NCBI RefSeq assembly: GCF_001428895.1
Contig: NZ_LMJA01000033.1
Span: 157,615 to 221,614 of the forward strand
Reading direction: 5' to 3'
Origin: Mycobacterium sp. Root265
Lineage (GTDB): Bacteria > Actinomycetota > Actinomycetes > Mycobacteriales > Mycobacteriaceae
DNA length: 64,000 nt
Below, piece by piece: positions 16,501 to 27,400 of the stretch. Below the pieces are notes generated by a model, which did not search any database, was not told the origin of the DNA, and saw only the letters and a program-made list of their open reading frames with translations. The position numbers were made by a program, and so were the translations under genes. Each line of letters starts with the position of its first letter. Position 1 is the first letter of the stretch.

Positions 16501-16571
16501 TTACGTATCAATAGTTTTCGCTTACCCACAGCGAAAGTTCGAGCCCTCGAACAATTCTGTTCCGGTGCCGG

Positions 16572-17297
16572 TCAGCTCATCCTCGCGCAGGCCGCAACCA
16601 GCAGCTCATCGTCGGGATGATTGGCCGCAGCGGTGATCACGGCCGCGCGGGCGAAAGAATCCAGGGCGGGCCACGGATCGCTCTCGGGCAGCGCCGGCCC
16701 GTCGGCCTCGCGGTACCCGCGCAGGAAGGCGCGCCAATCGGCATCCGGCACCATGCCGGCGGCCCAGAATCCTGCCGGCCGCGCCAGGTCCCAGCGCGCA
16801 TCCCCGGCGCCGAGATCGTCGATATCGAGGAGCAGCCACTGCTGCCCGTCCCGGCCGAGCTGCCCGAGATGAAAGTCGCCGTGCGCCAGACGCATCGGCC
16901 CGGCGGGGAACTCGAGCCGGTCCGCGGCGCGACGGATGACATCCCCGACCGGGCCCGTGCCGAGCCGGGACAGCGCCCGGGCCAACCGCGCGGGCCCACC
17001 GTGCGGAACCCTGAAGTCCCCCAACGGTTCCCGGTGCAACCGGGCGAGCAGCGCGCCCGCCTGGGCCCACGGCAGCCCAACGGGGTCCTGCGCGACCATC
17101 TCGATTCTCGGCCACCGGGTCAGCCACTGATCGCCCACCGCTTCGGGCTCCGTGCTCACCGGGGACAACAACTCCGCACAACGCACGGCGACCCGCAGAC
17201 GCTCACGCAGCGCCTGCGGGTCGGTGCCCGGTGGGTGGAGTTTGGTGACTAGCGACGGGGTGCCGGCATCCGGGTGGCGACGTTGAACCGGTTCCAT
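16572..17297 (-). CDS. Aminoglycoside phosphotransferase-like (APH fold) kinase
   Basis: A 241-residue protein with the APH/choline-kinase catalytic loop HGDFHLGQL (about residue 139) and the metal-binding DIDDLGAGD segment. The N-terminal ATP-binding lobe is short, starting SLVTKLHPPG. Such proteins phosphorylate small hydroxylated molecules; the substrate is not predictable, and resistance activity should not be assumed. ATG at 17297, overlapping the 3' end of the AhpD-like gene by 49 nt, which suggests co-expression. Confidence 0.82.
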   Translation of the reverse strand: MEPVQRRHPDAGTPSLVTKLHPPGTDPQALRERLRVAVRCAELLSPVSTEPEAVGDQWLTRWPRIEMVAQDPVGLPWAQAGALLARLHREPLGDFRVPHGGPARLARALSRLGTGPVGDVIRRAADRLEFPAGPMRLAHGDFHLGQLGRDGQQWLLLDIDDLGAGDARWDLARPAGFWAAGMVPDADWRAFLRGYREADGPALPESDPWPALDSFARAAVITAAANHPDDELLVAACARMS

Positions 17298-17719
17298 GCA
17301 TTGATGGTGACGGCCATCGCGATCACCTGGGCGAGTTCCTTCTCACTGAACACCGCGGCGGCCTTGGCGTAGACCTCATCGGGGACATGCCCGTGATGCA
17401 GCTCGGTGATGGCCTCGGTGAGTTCCAGGGCGGCCCGCTCCTGCTCGGTGAACAGGTTGCCGGCCTCCTCCCACGCCGCGACGAGAGCCAGCCGCTGCTC
17501 GGTCTCGCCCTGCTTGCGCGCATCCGCGACGTGCATGTCCAGGCAGAACGCGCAGTGGTTGATCTGCGAGGCGCGGATCTTGACGAGTTCTCCGATGGTC
17601 GGGTCGATGTCCTTGGCCGACGCGGTGGACAGCTTCATCATGGCGTCGTAGAGCTCCGGGGACACCTTGTAGATGTTCAGGCGGTCGAGGGCGGTGGGGT
17701 TCTCCAATGTCTGCGTCAT
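17249..17719 (-). CDS. AhpD/carboxymuconolactone decarboxylase-family protein
   Basis: A 156-residue protein. The core helix carries the redox-type CAFCLDMH motif (CxxC followed by His three residues later) found in AhpD-like alkylhydroperoxidases. Family members are peroxidase adaptors or decarboxylases; the CxxC favours a redox role. ATG at 17719 chosen. The gene faces a MocR-type regulator across a gap of about 50 bp, which probably controls it. Confidence 0.85.
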   Translation of the reverse strand: MTQTLENPTALDRLNIYKVSPELYDAMMKLSTASAKDIDPTIGELVKIRASQINHCAFCLDMHVADARKQGETEQRLALVAAWEEAGNLFTEQERAALELTEAITELHHGHVPDEVYAKAAAVFSEKELAQVIAMAVTINAWNRFNVATRMPAPRR

Positions 17720-17768
17720 GATCACCACGCTAGCCCGAAAAGACCCGCCCACATGGTTCAATTATGAC

Positions 17769-19190
17769 GTGACTTCATGGGCCAATTCCGGCTCCCGGGA
17801 CCTGCATCTGGAACTGCGGCGCGCCATCACCCCCGGCTCGCGTGGCGCACGGGATGCACTGGTCGAGGCCCTGCGCGCCACCATCCGATCCGGGCGCCTG
17901 GCCCCCGAAGCCATGTTGCCGCCGTCGCGCAGCCTGGCCGCCGACCTCGGGTTGGCCCGCAACACCGTCGCGGAGGCCTACGCCGATCTGGTCGCCGAGG
18001 GCTGGCTGGCATCGCGCCAGGGCGCGGGCACCTGGGTGGTCAACTCCCGGGCCAACCCACTGCCACCGCGGCCCCGCGGTGTCGCAGGCACCCCGACCCA
18101 CAACCTGATGCCGGGCTCCCCCGATGTCTCCCAGTTCCCCCGCAGCGCCTGGCTGGCATCGACCAAGCGCGCGCTGACCACCGCCCCCACCGAGGCCCTG
18201 AGAATGGGTGACCCCTTGGGCCGCATCGAATTACGTGTCGCTCTCACCGAGTACCTCGGGCGGGTCCGTGGTGTGCGCACCACCCCGGACGAGATCGTGG
18301 TCTGCGCGGGCACCCGGCACGCCGTCGAGATCCTGGCCCGGGTGCTGGGCGGCCCCATCGCGGTCGAGGCCTACGGCCTGTACCTGTTCCGGGAGGCGCT
18401 GCAGACGATGGGGGTGCACAGCGTTCCCATCGGCGTCGACGACGACGGGGCGGTGATCGCCGACCTGGACCGCACCGGCGTGGACGGCACCAAGCCCACC
18501 GCGGCACTGCTCACCCCGGCGCATCACTTCCCGCACGGCGTCCCCTTGCATCCGGGCCGGCGCAAAGCCGTGCTGGACTGGGCGCATCGCACCGACGGTT
18601 ACCTGCTCGAGGACGATTACGACGGCGAGTTCCGCTACGACCGCCAGCCCATCGGTTCGGTGCAGGGGCTCGACCCCGATCGGGTGGTCTACCTGGGGTC
18701 GGCCAGCAAGAGCCTGTCCCCGGTGCTGCGGCTGGGCTGGATGGTGTTGCCCGCGGCCCTGGTCGACCGGGTGGTCGCGGCGCTGGGCGGCCAGCAGTTC
18801 TACGTCAACGCCCTGCTGCAGCTCACCATGGCCGACTTCATCGCAAAGGGCGCCTACGACAAGCACATTCGCCGGATGCGCGCCACTTACCGGCGCCGCC
18901 GCGACGTGCTGGCCCAGGCGCTTGAGCCCTACGATGTCGGTATCCGCGGGCTGTCAGCGGGCCTGCATCTGCAGTTGACGCTGCCGGAGGGCTCCGAGGC
19001 CGAGGTGATGCGGCGCGCCGGTGACGCGGGTATCGCGCTGTCCGGGCTACGGCTGCTGCGCCATCCCGATGCCGGCCCCGAGATACCCAGCGCCGACGGT
19101 GTGGTGGTCAGCTTCGGCACCCCGGCCGATCACGGGTTCGGGGCGGCGGTCGACGCGTTGTGCCGGGTGCTGGACGGTCTCACTCACTGA
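17769..19190 (+). CDS. MocR/PdxR-family regulator (GntR HTH fused to aminotransferase domain)
   Basis: A 473-residue fusion. The N-terminal 80 residues form a GntR winged helix ([32 protein letters not shown]), followed by a class I aminotransferase domain. PLP-binding residues are recognisable: DDYDGEFRY and the lysine in [15 protein letters not shown]. MocR proteins sense PLP or amino-substrate adducts and often regulate the divergent neighbour. GTG at 17769 selected because the reading frame then begins at the divergent intergenic region. The stop overlaps the convergent HD-domain gene by 11 nt. Confidence 0.88.
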   Translation: MTSWANSGSRDLHLELRRAITPGSRGARDALVEALRATIRSGRLAPEAMLPPSRSLAADLGLARNTVAEAYADLVAEGWLASRQGAGTWVVNSRANPLPPRPRGVAGTPTHNLMPGSPDVSQFPRSAWLASTKRALTTAPTEALRMGDPLGRIELRVALTEYLGRVRGVRTTPDEIVVCAGTRHAVEILARVLGGPIAVEAYGLYLFREALQTMGVHSVPIGVDDDGAVIADLDRTGVDGTKPTAALLTPAHHFPHGVPLHPGRRKAVLDWAHRTDGYLLEDDYDGEFRYDRQPIGSVQGLDPDRVVYLGSASKSLSPVLRLGWMVLPAALVDRVVAALGGQQFYVNALLQLTMADFIAKGAYDKHIRRMRATYRRRRDVLAQALEPYDVGIRGLSAGLHLQLTLPEGSEAEVMRRAGDAGIALSGLRLLRHPDAGPEIPSADGVVVSFGTPADHGFGAAVDALCRVLDGLTH

Positions 19191-19803
19191 GGGTGCGCAG
19201 TTCCGACGTCAGGTTGCGCCGGGCCGCGTCCTCCCACAGTCGCCGGCCGTCCGGTGTGCGATACAGCGCGGGGGCCGCCAGCAGCGACTCGATGATGCGG
19301 GCACGCCCGGCCCGGAAGTCGTCATCGGAGACGTGCCCGTACTCGGCTCGCACCTTCGCGGTGTTGCTGCGGTACTCGTCGGGCGCCAGCGCCAGCACCG
19401 CCAGATCCGCATCCGAGAGCACCTGCCCGTTGCGGTCGGAGGGCGCCGGATCGTGCTCGACGGTCAGCCGCACCAACCGGGCCACCTCGGCCACCAGCTC
19501 GGAGGGCAGCCCCAGGGCGCTCAGATCCGACTCGGCCAACAGGGCGCTGTTCTCCTCATCATCTGGCGAGCCGGCATAGACCGCGTCGTGATACCAGGCC
19601 GCCAACCGCACCGCATCGGGATCATCGGCGAATCCGGCCAGGTCATCCACGGCGTCCAGGACACCCTGCAGATGAACCACATCGTGGTAGCGGCGGTGCG
19701 GTTCGGACCAGCGGGCCAACAGCGCGGCACCCACGGCGGCGGTGTCCGGCGACGCGCTGTGGCGTGTCAGGAGCGCACGCCACTCGTGGAGCAGATCGGT
19801 CAC
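19180..19803 (-). CDS. HD-domain predicted metal-dependent phosphohydrolase
   Basis: A 207-residue protein. H in RRYHDVVHL and the diagnostic His-Asp of AAWYHDAVY supply metal ligands of an HD fold, followed by [11 protein letters not shown] and a C-terminal [13 protein letters not shown] segment. This small bacterial HD type is often annotated as predicted phosphohydrolase; the substrate is unknown. GTG start at 19803, divergent from the GtrA gene by 30 bp. Confidence 0.82.
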   Translation of the reverse strand: MTDLLHEWRALLTRHSASPDTAAVGAALLARWSEPHRRYHDVVHLQGVLDAVDDLAGFADDPDAVRLAAWYHDAVYAGSPDDEENSALLAESDLSALGLPSELVAEVARLVRLTVEHDPAPSDRNGQVLSDADLAVLALAPDEYRSNTAKVRAEYGHVSDDDFRAGRARIIESLLAAPALYRTPDGRRLWEDAARRNLTSELRTLSE

Positions 19804-19833
19804 GCGCCCATTCTCGCCCCGTATGCTGCCCGC

Positions 19834-20244
19834 GTGGCCGACACCCCGGATAACGCTCCCCTGAGCCTCAAAACCCAGGCGGCGCGTTTCATCGTCACCG
19901 GCGGCCTGTCGGCGATCGTCGACTTCGGGCTGTACGTGCTGTTCCTGAAGCTGGGGTTGCATGTCAACGTGGCCAAAACGCTCAGCTTCATCGCGGGCAC
20001 CACCACCGCGTACCTGATCAACCGGCGCTGGACCTTCCAGGCCGCGCCCAGCAGGGCCCGCTTCCTCGCGGTGATGGCGCTCTACGCGCTCACCTACGCC
20101 GTCCAGGTCGGCATCAATTACCTGTTCTACCTGCAGTTCGCCGGAGAGTCGTGGCAGGTCCCCGTCGCGTTCATCATCGCGCAGGGCACCGCGACGGTGA
20201 TCAACTTCGTGGTGCAGCGGGCCGTGATATTCCGGCTGAGGTGA
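19834..20244 (+). CDS. GtrA-family membrane protein (Rv3789-like)
   Basis: A 136-residue protein with four hydrophobic helices and the GtrA landmarks [34 protein letters not shown] and [14 protein letters not shown]. Rv3789, its tuberculosis counterpart, lies directly before dprE1 and has been proposed both as a carrier for decaprenyl-phospho-arabinose and as an anchor for AftA. Same position here, 40 nt before dprE1. GTG start at 19834. Confidence 0.88.
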   Translation: MADTPDNAPLSLKTQAARFIVTGGLSAIVDFGLYVLFLKLGLHVNVAKTLSFIAGTTTAYLINRRWTFQAAPSRARFLAVMALYALTYAVQVGINYLFYLQFAGESWQVPVAFIIAQGTATVINFVVQRAVIFRLR

Positions 20245-20284
20245 ATCTGCTCCGGTAGCCCGACCGGTATCGTCTGCCACTGAT

Positions 20285-21685
20285 ATGTCTACCGACCTTC
20301 CCCTCACACCCCGATCCCTCACCGGGTTCGGCCAGACTGCGCCCAGCGTGGCGCAGGTGCTGTCCACCCCCGATGTCGAGGTGATCGCTGCCGCCGTCCG
20401 GCAGGTGGCCGACGCCTCAGCGTCCAGTCCGTCCTACCTACGGCGCGGCATCGTGGCCCGCGGGCTGGGCCGGTCCTACGGTGACCACGCCTGCAACGGC
20501 GGCGGCATCGTCGTCGACATGACCCGGTTGAACCGCATCCACTCGCTGTCCTCGGAGACCGCGATCGCCGATGTGGACGCCGGGGTCAGCCTGGACCAGT
20601 TGATGAAGACCGCGCTGCCCTTCGGCCTGTGGGTGCCGGTGCTGCCGGGCACCCGGCAGGTGACCGTCGGTGGCGCCATCGGCTCGGACATCCACGGCAA
20701 GAATCACCACAGCGCCGGCAGCTTCGGTAACCATGTGCTGTCGCTGGACCTGTTGATGGCCGACGGTGAAGTCCGAACGCTGACGCCGGACGGCGCGGAC
20801 AGCGAGTTGTTCTGGGCCACGATCGGTGGAAACGGGTTGACCGGCATCGTGATCCGCGCCCGGATCGCCATGACCCGCACCGAGACCGCGTATTTCATCG
20901 CCGACGGTATCGCCACCGCGAATCTCGACGAGACGATCGCCGTGCACACCGACGGTAGCGAGGACAACTTCACCTACTCCAGCGCCTGGTTCGACCTGAT
21001 CAGCGCGCCGCCGAAGCTGGGCCGCGCCGCCGTCAGCCGCGGCAGTCTGGCCAAGCTGGATCAGCTGCCCGCCAAGCTGGCCAAGAACCCGCTGAAATTC
21101 GATGCGCCGCAACTGTTGAAGGTGCCCGACATCTTCCCGGTGAGCGCGATGAACAAGCTGTCCTTCACCGCCATTGGCGAGGTCTACTACCGCCTCGGCG
21201 GCACCTACAGCGGCAAGATCATGAATCTGTCGCAGTTCTACCACATGCTCGACCTGGTCAGCGGCTGGAACAACGCCTACGGCCCAAAGGGTTTCGCTCA
21301 GCACCAGTTCCTGGTCCCACCGGATGCGCTGGACGAGTTCAAGGCCATCATCCGTTGGATCCAGACCAGCGGGCAGTACTCGGCACTGAATGTGTTCAAA
21401 CTTTTCGGCCCCGGCAACCGGGCTCCGCTGAGCTTCCCGATGGCCGGCTGGAACGTCGCGATGGACTTCCCCGTCAAGGCCGGTGTGAACGAGTTCCTCA
21501 ACGAACTCGACGAGCGTGCAATGGAATTCGGCGGCCGGGTCTACACCGCCAAGGACTCCCGGGTCAGCGCGGAGAAGTTCCACCGCATGTACCCGCGCAT
21601 CGACGAATGGATAGCCACCCGCCGCAAGGCCGACCCGCACGGCGTGTTCGCCTCCGATATGGCCCGCCGCCTCGAACTTCTTTAG
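20285..21685 (+). CDS. dprE1: Decaprenylphosphoryl-beta-D-ribose 2'-oxidase DprE1
   Basis: A 466-residue FAD enzyme of the vanillyl-alcohol-oxidase fold. It oxidises decaprenyl-phospho-ribose to the 2'-keto intermediate in decaprenyl-phospho-arabinose synthesis. FAD-binding elements [12 protein letters not shown] and [23 protein letters not shown] are intact, as are the FKLFGPGN and YTAKDSR stretches. The residue equivalent to Cys387 of M. tuberculosis, the covalent target of benzothiazinones, is Ala392 here (codon GCG at 21458-21460, in GWNVAMDFP). It forms a pair with dprE2, 17 nt downstream. Confidence 0.97.
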   Translation: MSTDLPLTPRSLTGFGQTAPSVAQVLSTPDVEVIAAAVRQVADASASSPSYLRRGIVARGLGRSYGDHACNGGGIVVDMTRLNRIHSLSSETAIADVDAGVSLDQLMKTALPFGLWVPVLPGTRQVTVGGAIGSDIHGKNHHSAGSFGNHVLSLDLLMADGEVRTLTPDGADSELFWATIGGNGLTGIVIRARIAMTRTETAYFIADGIATANLDETIAVHTDGSEDNFTYSSAWFDLISAPPKLGRAAVSRGSLAKLDQLPAKLAKNPLKFDAPQLLKVPDIFPVSAMNKLSFTAIGEVYYRLGGTYSGKIMNLSQFYHMLDLVSGWNNAYGPKGFAQHQFLVPPDALDEFKAIIRWIQTSGQYSALNVFKLFGPGNRAPLSFPMAGWNVAMDFPVKAGVNEFLNELDERAMEFGGRVYTAKDSRVSAEKFHRMYPRIDEWIATRRKADPHGVFASDMARRLELL

Positions 21686-21702
21686 AAAGGCTCTACTCCT
21701 CC

Positions 21703-22482
21703 ATGATCGACGCCACCGGTAACCCGCAGACCATCCTGCTGCTGGGCGGAACGTCCGAGATCGCCCTGGCCATCGCCGAGCGATACCTGCGCAACGCGAA
21801 GGCCAGGATCATCCTGGCCGACCTGCCCGGGGCGGCCAAGAAGGACGCCGCGATCGCTCAGCTCGAGGCCGCAGGCGCCAAGGAGGTCCAGTACCTCGAT
21901 TTTGATGCTCTCGACACAGATTCCCATCCGGCCGTCATCGAATCCGCCTGGGCCAAGGGCGATGTCGACGTCGCCGTGGTGGCCTTCGGCGTGCTGGGCG
22001 ACGCCGAGGAACTGTGGCAGAACCAGGCCAAGGCGGTGCTGACCGCGCAGATCAACTACGTCGCGGCGGTGTCGGTCGGCGTGCTGATCGGCGAGAAGCT
22101 GCGCGCCCAGGGCTTCGGGCAGATCATCGCCATGTCCTCGGTGGCCGGTGAGCGCGTGCGCCGCTCCAACTTCGTGTACGGCTCGACCAAGGCCGGGCTG
22201 GACGGTTTCTACCTCGGCCTCGGAGAAGCCCTGCGGGAGTTCGGCGTCAACGTGCTGGTGATCCGCCCCGGACAGGTGCGCACCACCACCACCCTGGAGC
22301 ACTGGAAGGCGACCGGCGCCAAGGAAGCACCCTTCACCGTCGACAAGGAGGACGTCGCCGAGCTGGCCGTCACGTCGGCGGCCAAGGGCAAGGACCTGGT
22401 GTGGGCGCCCGGTCAGGTGCGGGTGTTGATGTCGGTGCTGCGCCACATCCCGCGGCCGATCTTCCGCAAGCTGCCCTTCTGA
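21703..22482 (+). CDS. dprE2: Decaprenylphosphoryl-2-keto-beta-D-erythro-pentose reductase DprE2
   Basis: A 259-residue short-chain dehydrogenase that completes the DprE1/DprE2 epimerisation, giving decaprenyl-phospho-arabinose, the only arabinan donor. Nucleotide motif [14 protein letters not shown] at the N-terminus, catalytic Ser in MSSVAGERV and YGSTK (Tyr-x-x-x-Lys) are all present. Start at ATG 21703. A tandem short repeat follows its stop and leads into aftA. Confidence 0.95.
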   Translation: MIDATGNPQTILLLGGTSEIALAIAERYLRNAKARIILADLPGAAKKDAAIAQLEAAGAKEVQYLDFDALDTDSHPAVIESAWAKGDVDVAVVAFGVLGDAEELWQNQAKAVLTAQINYVAAVSVGVLIGEKLRAQGFGQIIAMSSVAGERVRRSNFVYGSTKAGLDGFYLGLGEALREFGVNVLVIRPGQVRTTTTLEHWKATGAKEAPFTVDKEDVAELAVTSAAKGKDLVWAPGQVRVLMSVLRHIPRPIFRKLPF

Positions 22483-22485
22483 TGG

Positions 22486-22556
22486 TCCGGCGGGCAGGAG
22501 CGAAGCGACCCGGGAAATGATTCCGGAGGGTAGGAGCGAAGCGACCCGGGAAATGA
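22486..22556. repeat. Tandem pair of 35-bp repeats at the dprE2-aftA junction
   Basis: Two copies (22486-22520 and 22522-22556) differ at only two positions and share the core GGAGCGAAGCGACCCGGG. The period is 36 bp, so each copy ends in an in-frame GGGAAATGA context: the ATG at 22517 and that at 22553 are both possible aftA starts. Related cores occur at 11471-11489 and 47911-47970. Confidence 0.85.
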
Positions 22557-24415
22557 GCCGGAGCGCGCTGGCCGTCACCGGCCAGATGGTGGCTGCCGCC
22601 GCCACCGCTGCGCTACTGACCGTCGTCGCCCTGCTGGCGATCGCCCGTGTCGAGTGGCCCGCCTACAACTCGTCCAACCAGCTGCACGCCCTCACCACCG
22701 TCGGCCAGTTCGCCTGTCTGGCAGGTATTTTTGTCGCCGGTGCGCTGTTTCGCCACGGACGCCCGCTGCTCGCCCGCATCTCGGCGGTGGTGTTCCTGTC
22801 GGCGTTCTCGGTGGTCACCCTGGCGATGCCGCTCGGCGCCACCCGGCTGTACCTGTTCGGCATCTCGGTGGATCAGCAGTTCCGCACCGAGTACCTGACC
22901 AGGCTGGCCGACAGTCCGGCGCTGCACGACATGACCTATATCGGCGTGCCGCCGTTCTACCCCGCCGGCTGGTTCTGGATCGGCGGCCGGCTCGCCGACC
23001 TGACCGGTATGCCCGCCTGGGAGATGTTCAAACCGTGGGCCATCATCTCGATCACCGCGGCGATCGCGATCGCCCTGGTGCTGTGGTCGGCGATGCTGCG
23101 TTTCGAGATCGCGCTCGCGGTGTCCACCGCCACCGCGGCGGTGACGCTGGCCTACACCTCGGCCGAACCGTACGCCGCGGTGATCACCGTGCTGTTGCCG
23201 CCGATCTTCGTACTGGCGTGGTCGGGGCTCAAACGCACCGACAAAACCCCCTGGGGGGCCGTCGTCGGCGTCGGGCTCTTCCTGGGCCTCGCCGCGCTGT
23301 TCTACACCCTGCTGCTGGGCTACGCGGCGTTCACCGTCAGCCTGATGGCGCTGCTGCTGGCCGTCGCACGGCGCAGCATCGCGCCGCTGCTGCGACTGGC
23401 TGTGATGGGTGTCATCGCCGGCGCGCTGGCGCTCATCACCTGGGGTCCGTATCTGCTGGCCGCAGCCCGCGGTGAGCCGGCCGACAGCGGCACCGCTCAG
23501 CACTATCTGCCCATCGACGGCGCCGAACTGACCTTCCCGATGTTGGACTTCACCCTGCTGGGCGCGCTGTGCATGCTCGGCACCGTCTGGCTGGTGGTGC
23601 ACGCCCGCACGTCGACTCGCGCGGGTGCGCTGGCCGTCGGGGTGCTGGCCGTCTACGCGTGGTCACTGCTGTCCATGCTGACCACCCTGGTCGGCACCAC
23701 CCTGCTGTCTTTCCGGCTGCAACCCACCCTGACGGTGCTGCTGACCGCCGCGGGCACCTTCGGGTTCATCTGGGTAGCCCAGGCCGTCATGGCGCGCTAC
23801 CAGCACCCGGGCCGGCACGTGGTGGCGATCGCCGCGACCATCGGCGCCATCGGCGCGGTCACCTTCAGCCAGGACATCCCCGATGTGCTGCGCACCGACA
23901 TCAACGTCGCCTACACCGACACCGACGGCTACGGCGAGCGCGCCGACAGGCGGCCCCCCGGCGCCGAGCAGTACTACCGCGCCCTCGACGAGCGCATTCT
24001 GCAGGTGACCGGCGTGCCGCGCACCGAGACCGTCGTGATGACCGCGGACTACAGCTTCCTGTCCTACTACCCGTACTACGGATTCCAGGGCCTGACCTCG
24101 CACTACGCAAACCCGTTGGCGCAGTTCGAAGCCCGCTCGGCGGCCATCGAGAGCTGGGCGCTGCTCAACACACCCGACCAGTTCATCACCGCGCTTGACC
24201 AGCTGCCCTGGCAGGCCCCGACGGTGTTCCTGATGCGCCGCGGCGGCCCGGCCAGCTACACCCTGCGGCTGGCCTCGGACGTCTATCCGAATCAGCCCAA
24301 CGTCAAGCGGTATCAGGTCGAGCTGAACGCGGCGCTGTTCGAAGATCCGCGCTGGGATGTGTCCACCGACGGCCCGTTCGTTCTGGCCATCCGTAAACCG
24401 CAGGCAGATGGTTGA
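22553..24415 (+). CDS. aftA: Galactan 5-O-arabinofuranosyltransferase AftA
   Basis: About 620 residues, orthologue of Rv3792 (GT85). It transfers the first arabinofuranose from decaprenyl-phospho-arabinose onto galactan, priming arabinan. Multiple N-terminal transmembrane helices are followed by a periplasmic C-terminal domain (from about residue 450, [21 protein letters not shown]). The loop [13 protein letters not shown] and [14 protein letters not shown] match the tuberculosis enzyme closely. ATG 22553 chosen; ATG 22517 would add 12 residues encoded by the tandem repeat. The stop TGA overlaps the embC ATG. Confidence 0.95.
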   Translation: MSRSALAVTGQMVAAAATAALLTVVALLAIARVEWPAYNSSNQLHALTTVGQFACLAGIFVAGALFRHGRPLLARISAVVFLSAFSVVTLAMPLGATRLYLFGISVDQQFRTEYLTRLADSPALHDMTYIGVPPFYPAGWFWIGGRLADLTGMPAWEMFKPWAIISITAAIAIALVLWSAMLRFEIALAVSTATAAVTLAYTSAEPYAAVITVLLPPIFVLAWSGLKRTDKTPWGAVVGVGLFLGLAALFYTLLLGYAAFTVSLMALLLAVARRSIAPLLRLAVMGVIAGALALITWGPYLLAAARGEPADSGTAQHYLPIDGAELTFPMLDFTLLGALCMLGTVWLVVHARTSTRAGALAVGVLAVYAWSLLSMLTTLVGTTLLSFRLQPTLTVLLTAAGTFGFIWVAQAVMARYQHPGRHVVAIAATIGAIGAVTFSQDIPDVLRTDINVAYTDTDGYGERADRRPPGAEQYYRALDERILQVTGVPRTETVVMTADYSFLSYYPYYGFQGLTSHYANPLAQFEARSAAIESWALLNTPDQFITALDQLPWQAPTVFLMRRGGPASYTLRLASDVYPNQPNVKRYQVELNAALFEDPRWDVSTDGPFVLAIRKPQADG

Positions 24416-27400
24416 TGGCCGGACAACTAGCATCTAGCTCCGTGACCGACGCGCCGGCCAATCACCGCACCACCAGACTGGTCGCTGTCGTCGCCGGGTT
24501 GCTCGGCACGATCCTGGCCATCGCCACCCCGTTCCTGCCCGTCACCGAGACCACCGCGACGCTGAACTGGCCGCAGAACGGGACGCTGGACAGCGTCGAC
24601 GCGCCGCTGATCGGTTATGTCGCGAGCGACCTGAACATCACCATCCCGTGCTCCGCGGCCGCCGAGCTCGGAGGCGCGCGCAACGTGCTGCTGTCCACGG
24701 TGCCCAAACAGGCTCCCAAGGCCGTCGACCGCGGGCTGCTCATCGAGCGGGTCAACAACGAGCTGCTGGTCATCGTGCGCAACACCCCGGTGGTCAGCGC
24801 GCCGCTGAGCGAGGTGCTCAGCCCGGCCTGCCGCGAACTGACGTTCACCGCCCACGCCGACAAGGTGACCGGCGAGTTCGTCGGCCTCACCGCCGGGCCC
24901 GACGACGAGAATCCGGGCGAACCGCTGCGCGGTGAACGCGGCGGCTACGACTTCCGCCCACAGATCGTCGGCGTGTACACCGATCTGGCCGGCCCGGCGC
25001 CGCCCGGCCTGGAACTCTCCGCGACCATCGACACCCGCTACAGCAGCTCACCCACCCTGCTCAAAACCCTGGTGATGGTGCTGGGTGTCGTGATGACGAT
25101 CGCGTCCCTGGTGGCGCTGCACCGCCTCGACGTCGCCGACGGGATGCGGCACCGCCGTTTCCTGCCCCAGCGCTGGTGGTCGCTGACCGGGCTCGACGCC
25201 CTGGTGGCCGCCCTGCTGGTGTGGTGGCATTTCGTCGGCGCCAACACCGCCGACGACGGCTACATCCTGACCATGGCCCGGGTGTCCGAGCATGCCGGCT
25301 ACATGGCCAACTACTACCGCTGGTTCGGCACCCCGGAGGCGCCGTTCGGCTGGTACTACGACCTGCTCGCACTGTGGGCCCACGTCTCCACCGCCAGCAT
25401 CTGGGTGCGGCTGCCCACCCTGCTGATGGGACTGGCCTGCTGGTGGATCATCAGCCGTGAGGTGATCCCGCGGCTCGGTGCGGCGGTCAAGAAGAGCCGC
25501 CCGGCGGCCTGGACCGCGGCCGCGATGTTCCTGGCGTTCTGGCTGCCGCTGAACAACGGCCTGCGGCCGGAGCCGATCATCGCCGTCGGCATCCTGCTGA
25601 CCTGGTGCTCGGTGGAGCGCGGCGTGGCGACCAGCCGCCTGCTGCCGGTCGCGGTGGCCATCATCATCGGGGCGCTGACGCTGTTCTCCGGGCCCACCGG
25701 TATCGCCGCCGTCGGCGCGCTGCTGGTGGCCGTCGGCCCGCTGAGAACGATTGTGGCCGCCCACGTCTCCCGCTTCGGCTACGCGGCGCTGCTGGCGCCC
25801 ATCGCCGCCGCGGGCACCGTCACCATCTTCCTGATCTTCCGGGACCAGACTCTGGTCGGCGAGCTGCAGGCCAGTTCGTTCAAGTCGACCATCGGCCCCA
25901 GCCTGGCCTGGTTCGACGAGCACATCCGCTACTCCCGGCTGTTCACCACCAGTCCCGACGGATCGGTGGCGCGCCGTTTCGCGGTGCTGGCACTGCTGCT
26001 CGCCGTTGCCATCTCGGTGGCGATGACGCTGCGCAAGGGGCGCATTCCGGGCACCGCGATCGGCCCCGCCCAGCGCATGATCGGCATCACCGTCATCTCG
26101 TTCCTGTCGTTGATGTTCACCCCGACGAAGTGGACGCATCACTTCGGGGTGTTCGCCGGTCTGGCCGGTTCGCTGGGTGCGCTGGCGGCGGTGGCCATCG
26201 CCGCCACGGCCATGAAGTCCAAACGCAACCGCACCGTGGTCACCGCCGTGGTGCTGTTCGTGACGGCACTGTCGTTCGCCACCGTGAACGGCTGGTGGTA
26301 CGTGTCGAATTTCGGCGTCCCGTGGTCGAATGAGTTCCCGGAGTGGCATTTCGGGCTCACCACGATGCTGCTGGGATTGTCGGTGCTGGCCCTGCTGGTG
26401 GCGGCCTGGCTGCATTTCGCCGGCGGCGAGGACAGGGACCGGCCGTGGAGCCGGTTCACCGGGGCGCCGCTGGCGGTCGTGACCTGGGCGGTGGTGCTGT
26501 TCCAGGTGGTCTCGCTGACGCTGGCGGTCACCGCGCAGTACCCGGCGTGGTCGGTCGGCCGTTCCAATCTGGATGCGTTGCGCGGCAAGACGTGCGGACT
26601 GGCCACCGACGTGATGGTGGAACAGGACCCGAACGTCGGACTGCTCACCCCGATCGACACACCGGTCGGCGAGGCGCTGGGCGCGGGCACCGCGCAGAAC
26701 TTCCGCCCCGACGGGATTCCCTCCGACATCTCCGCGGACTCGGTGTCCGAACAGCCCGGCTCCAGTAACTTCGCCGACTCCGAGGACAGCGACGAGACCG
26801 GTAGCGAGCCCGGCACCGAGGGCGGCACCACCGCCGCGGCCGGGGTGAACGGCTCACAGGCCCGGCTGCCCTACAACCTCGATCCGGCCCGCACACCGGT
26901 GCTGGGCAGCTGGCGGGCGGGCCCGCAGTCGCCGGCGAGCCTGCGCTCGGCCTGGTACCGGCTGCCCCCCAGCGGTGAGCGCGGTCCGCTCCTGGTGGTC
27001 GCCGCGGCCGGGCGCTTCGATGCCGGCGAGGTGCTGGTGCAGTGGGCCACCGAGGAGCAGGCCGCCGACGGAAAACCTGGTGGCACCATCGGTTTCGCCG
27101 ATGTCGGCGCCGTGCCCGCGTGGCGCAATCTGCGCGCCCCGATGTCCGCGATCCCCGAGCAGGCCACCCGGGTGCGGCTGGTGGCCTCCGATGACGACCT
27201 GTCGCCACAGCACTGGATCGCCGTCACCCCGCCACGCATCCCGGAGCTGCGCAGCCTGCAGGATGTCGTCGGGTCGACCGACCCGGTCATGCTGGACTGG
27301 CTTGTCGGACTTGCCTTCCCGTGCCAGCGACCGTTCTTCCACCGGTATGGGGTCACCGAGGTGCCCAAATGGCGCATCCTGCCCGACCGGTTCGGGGCGG

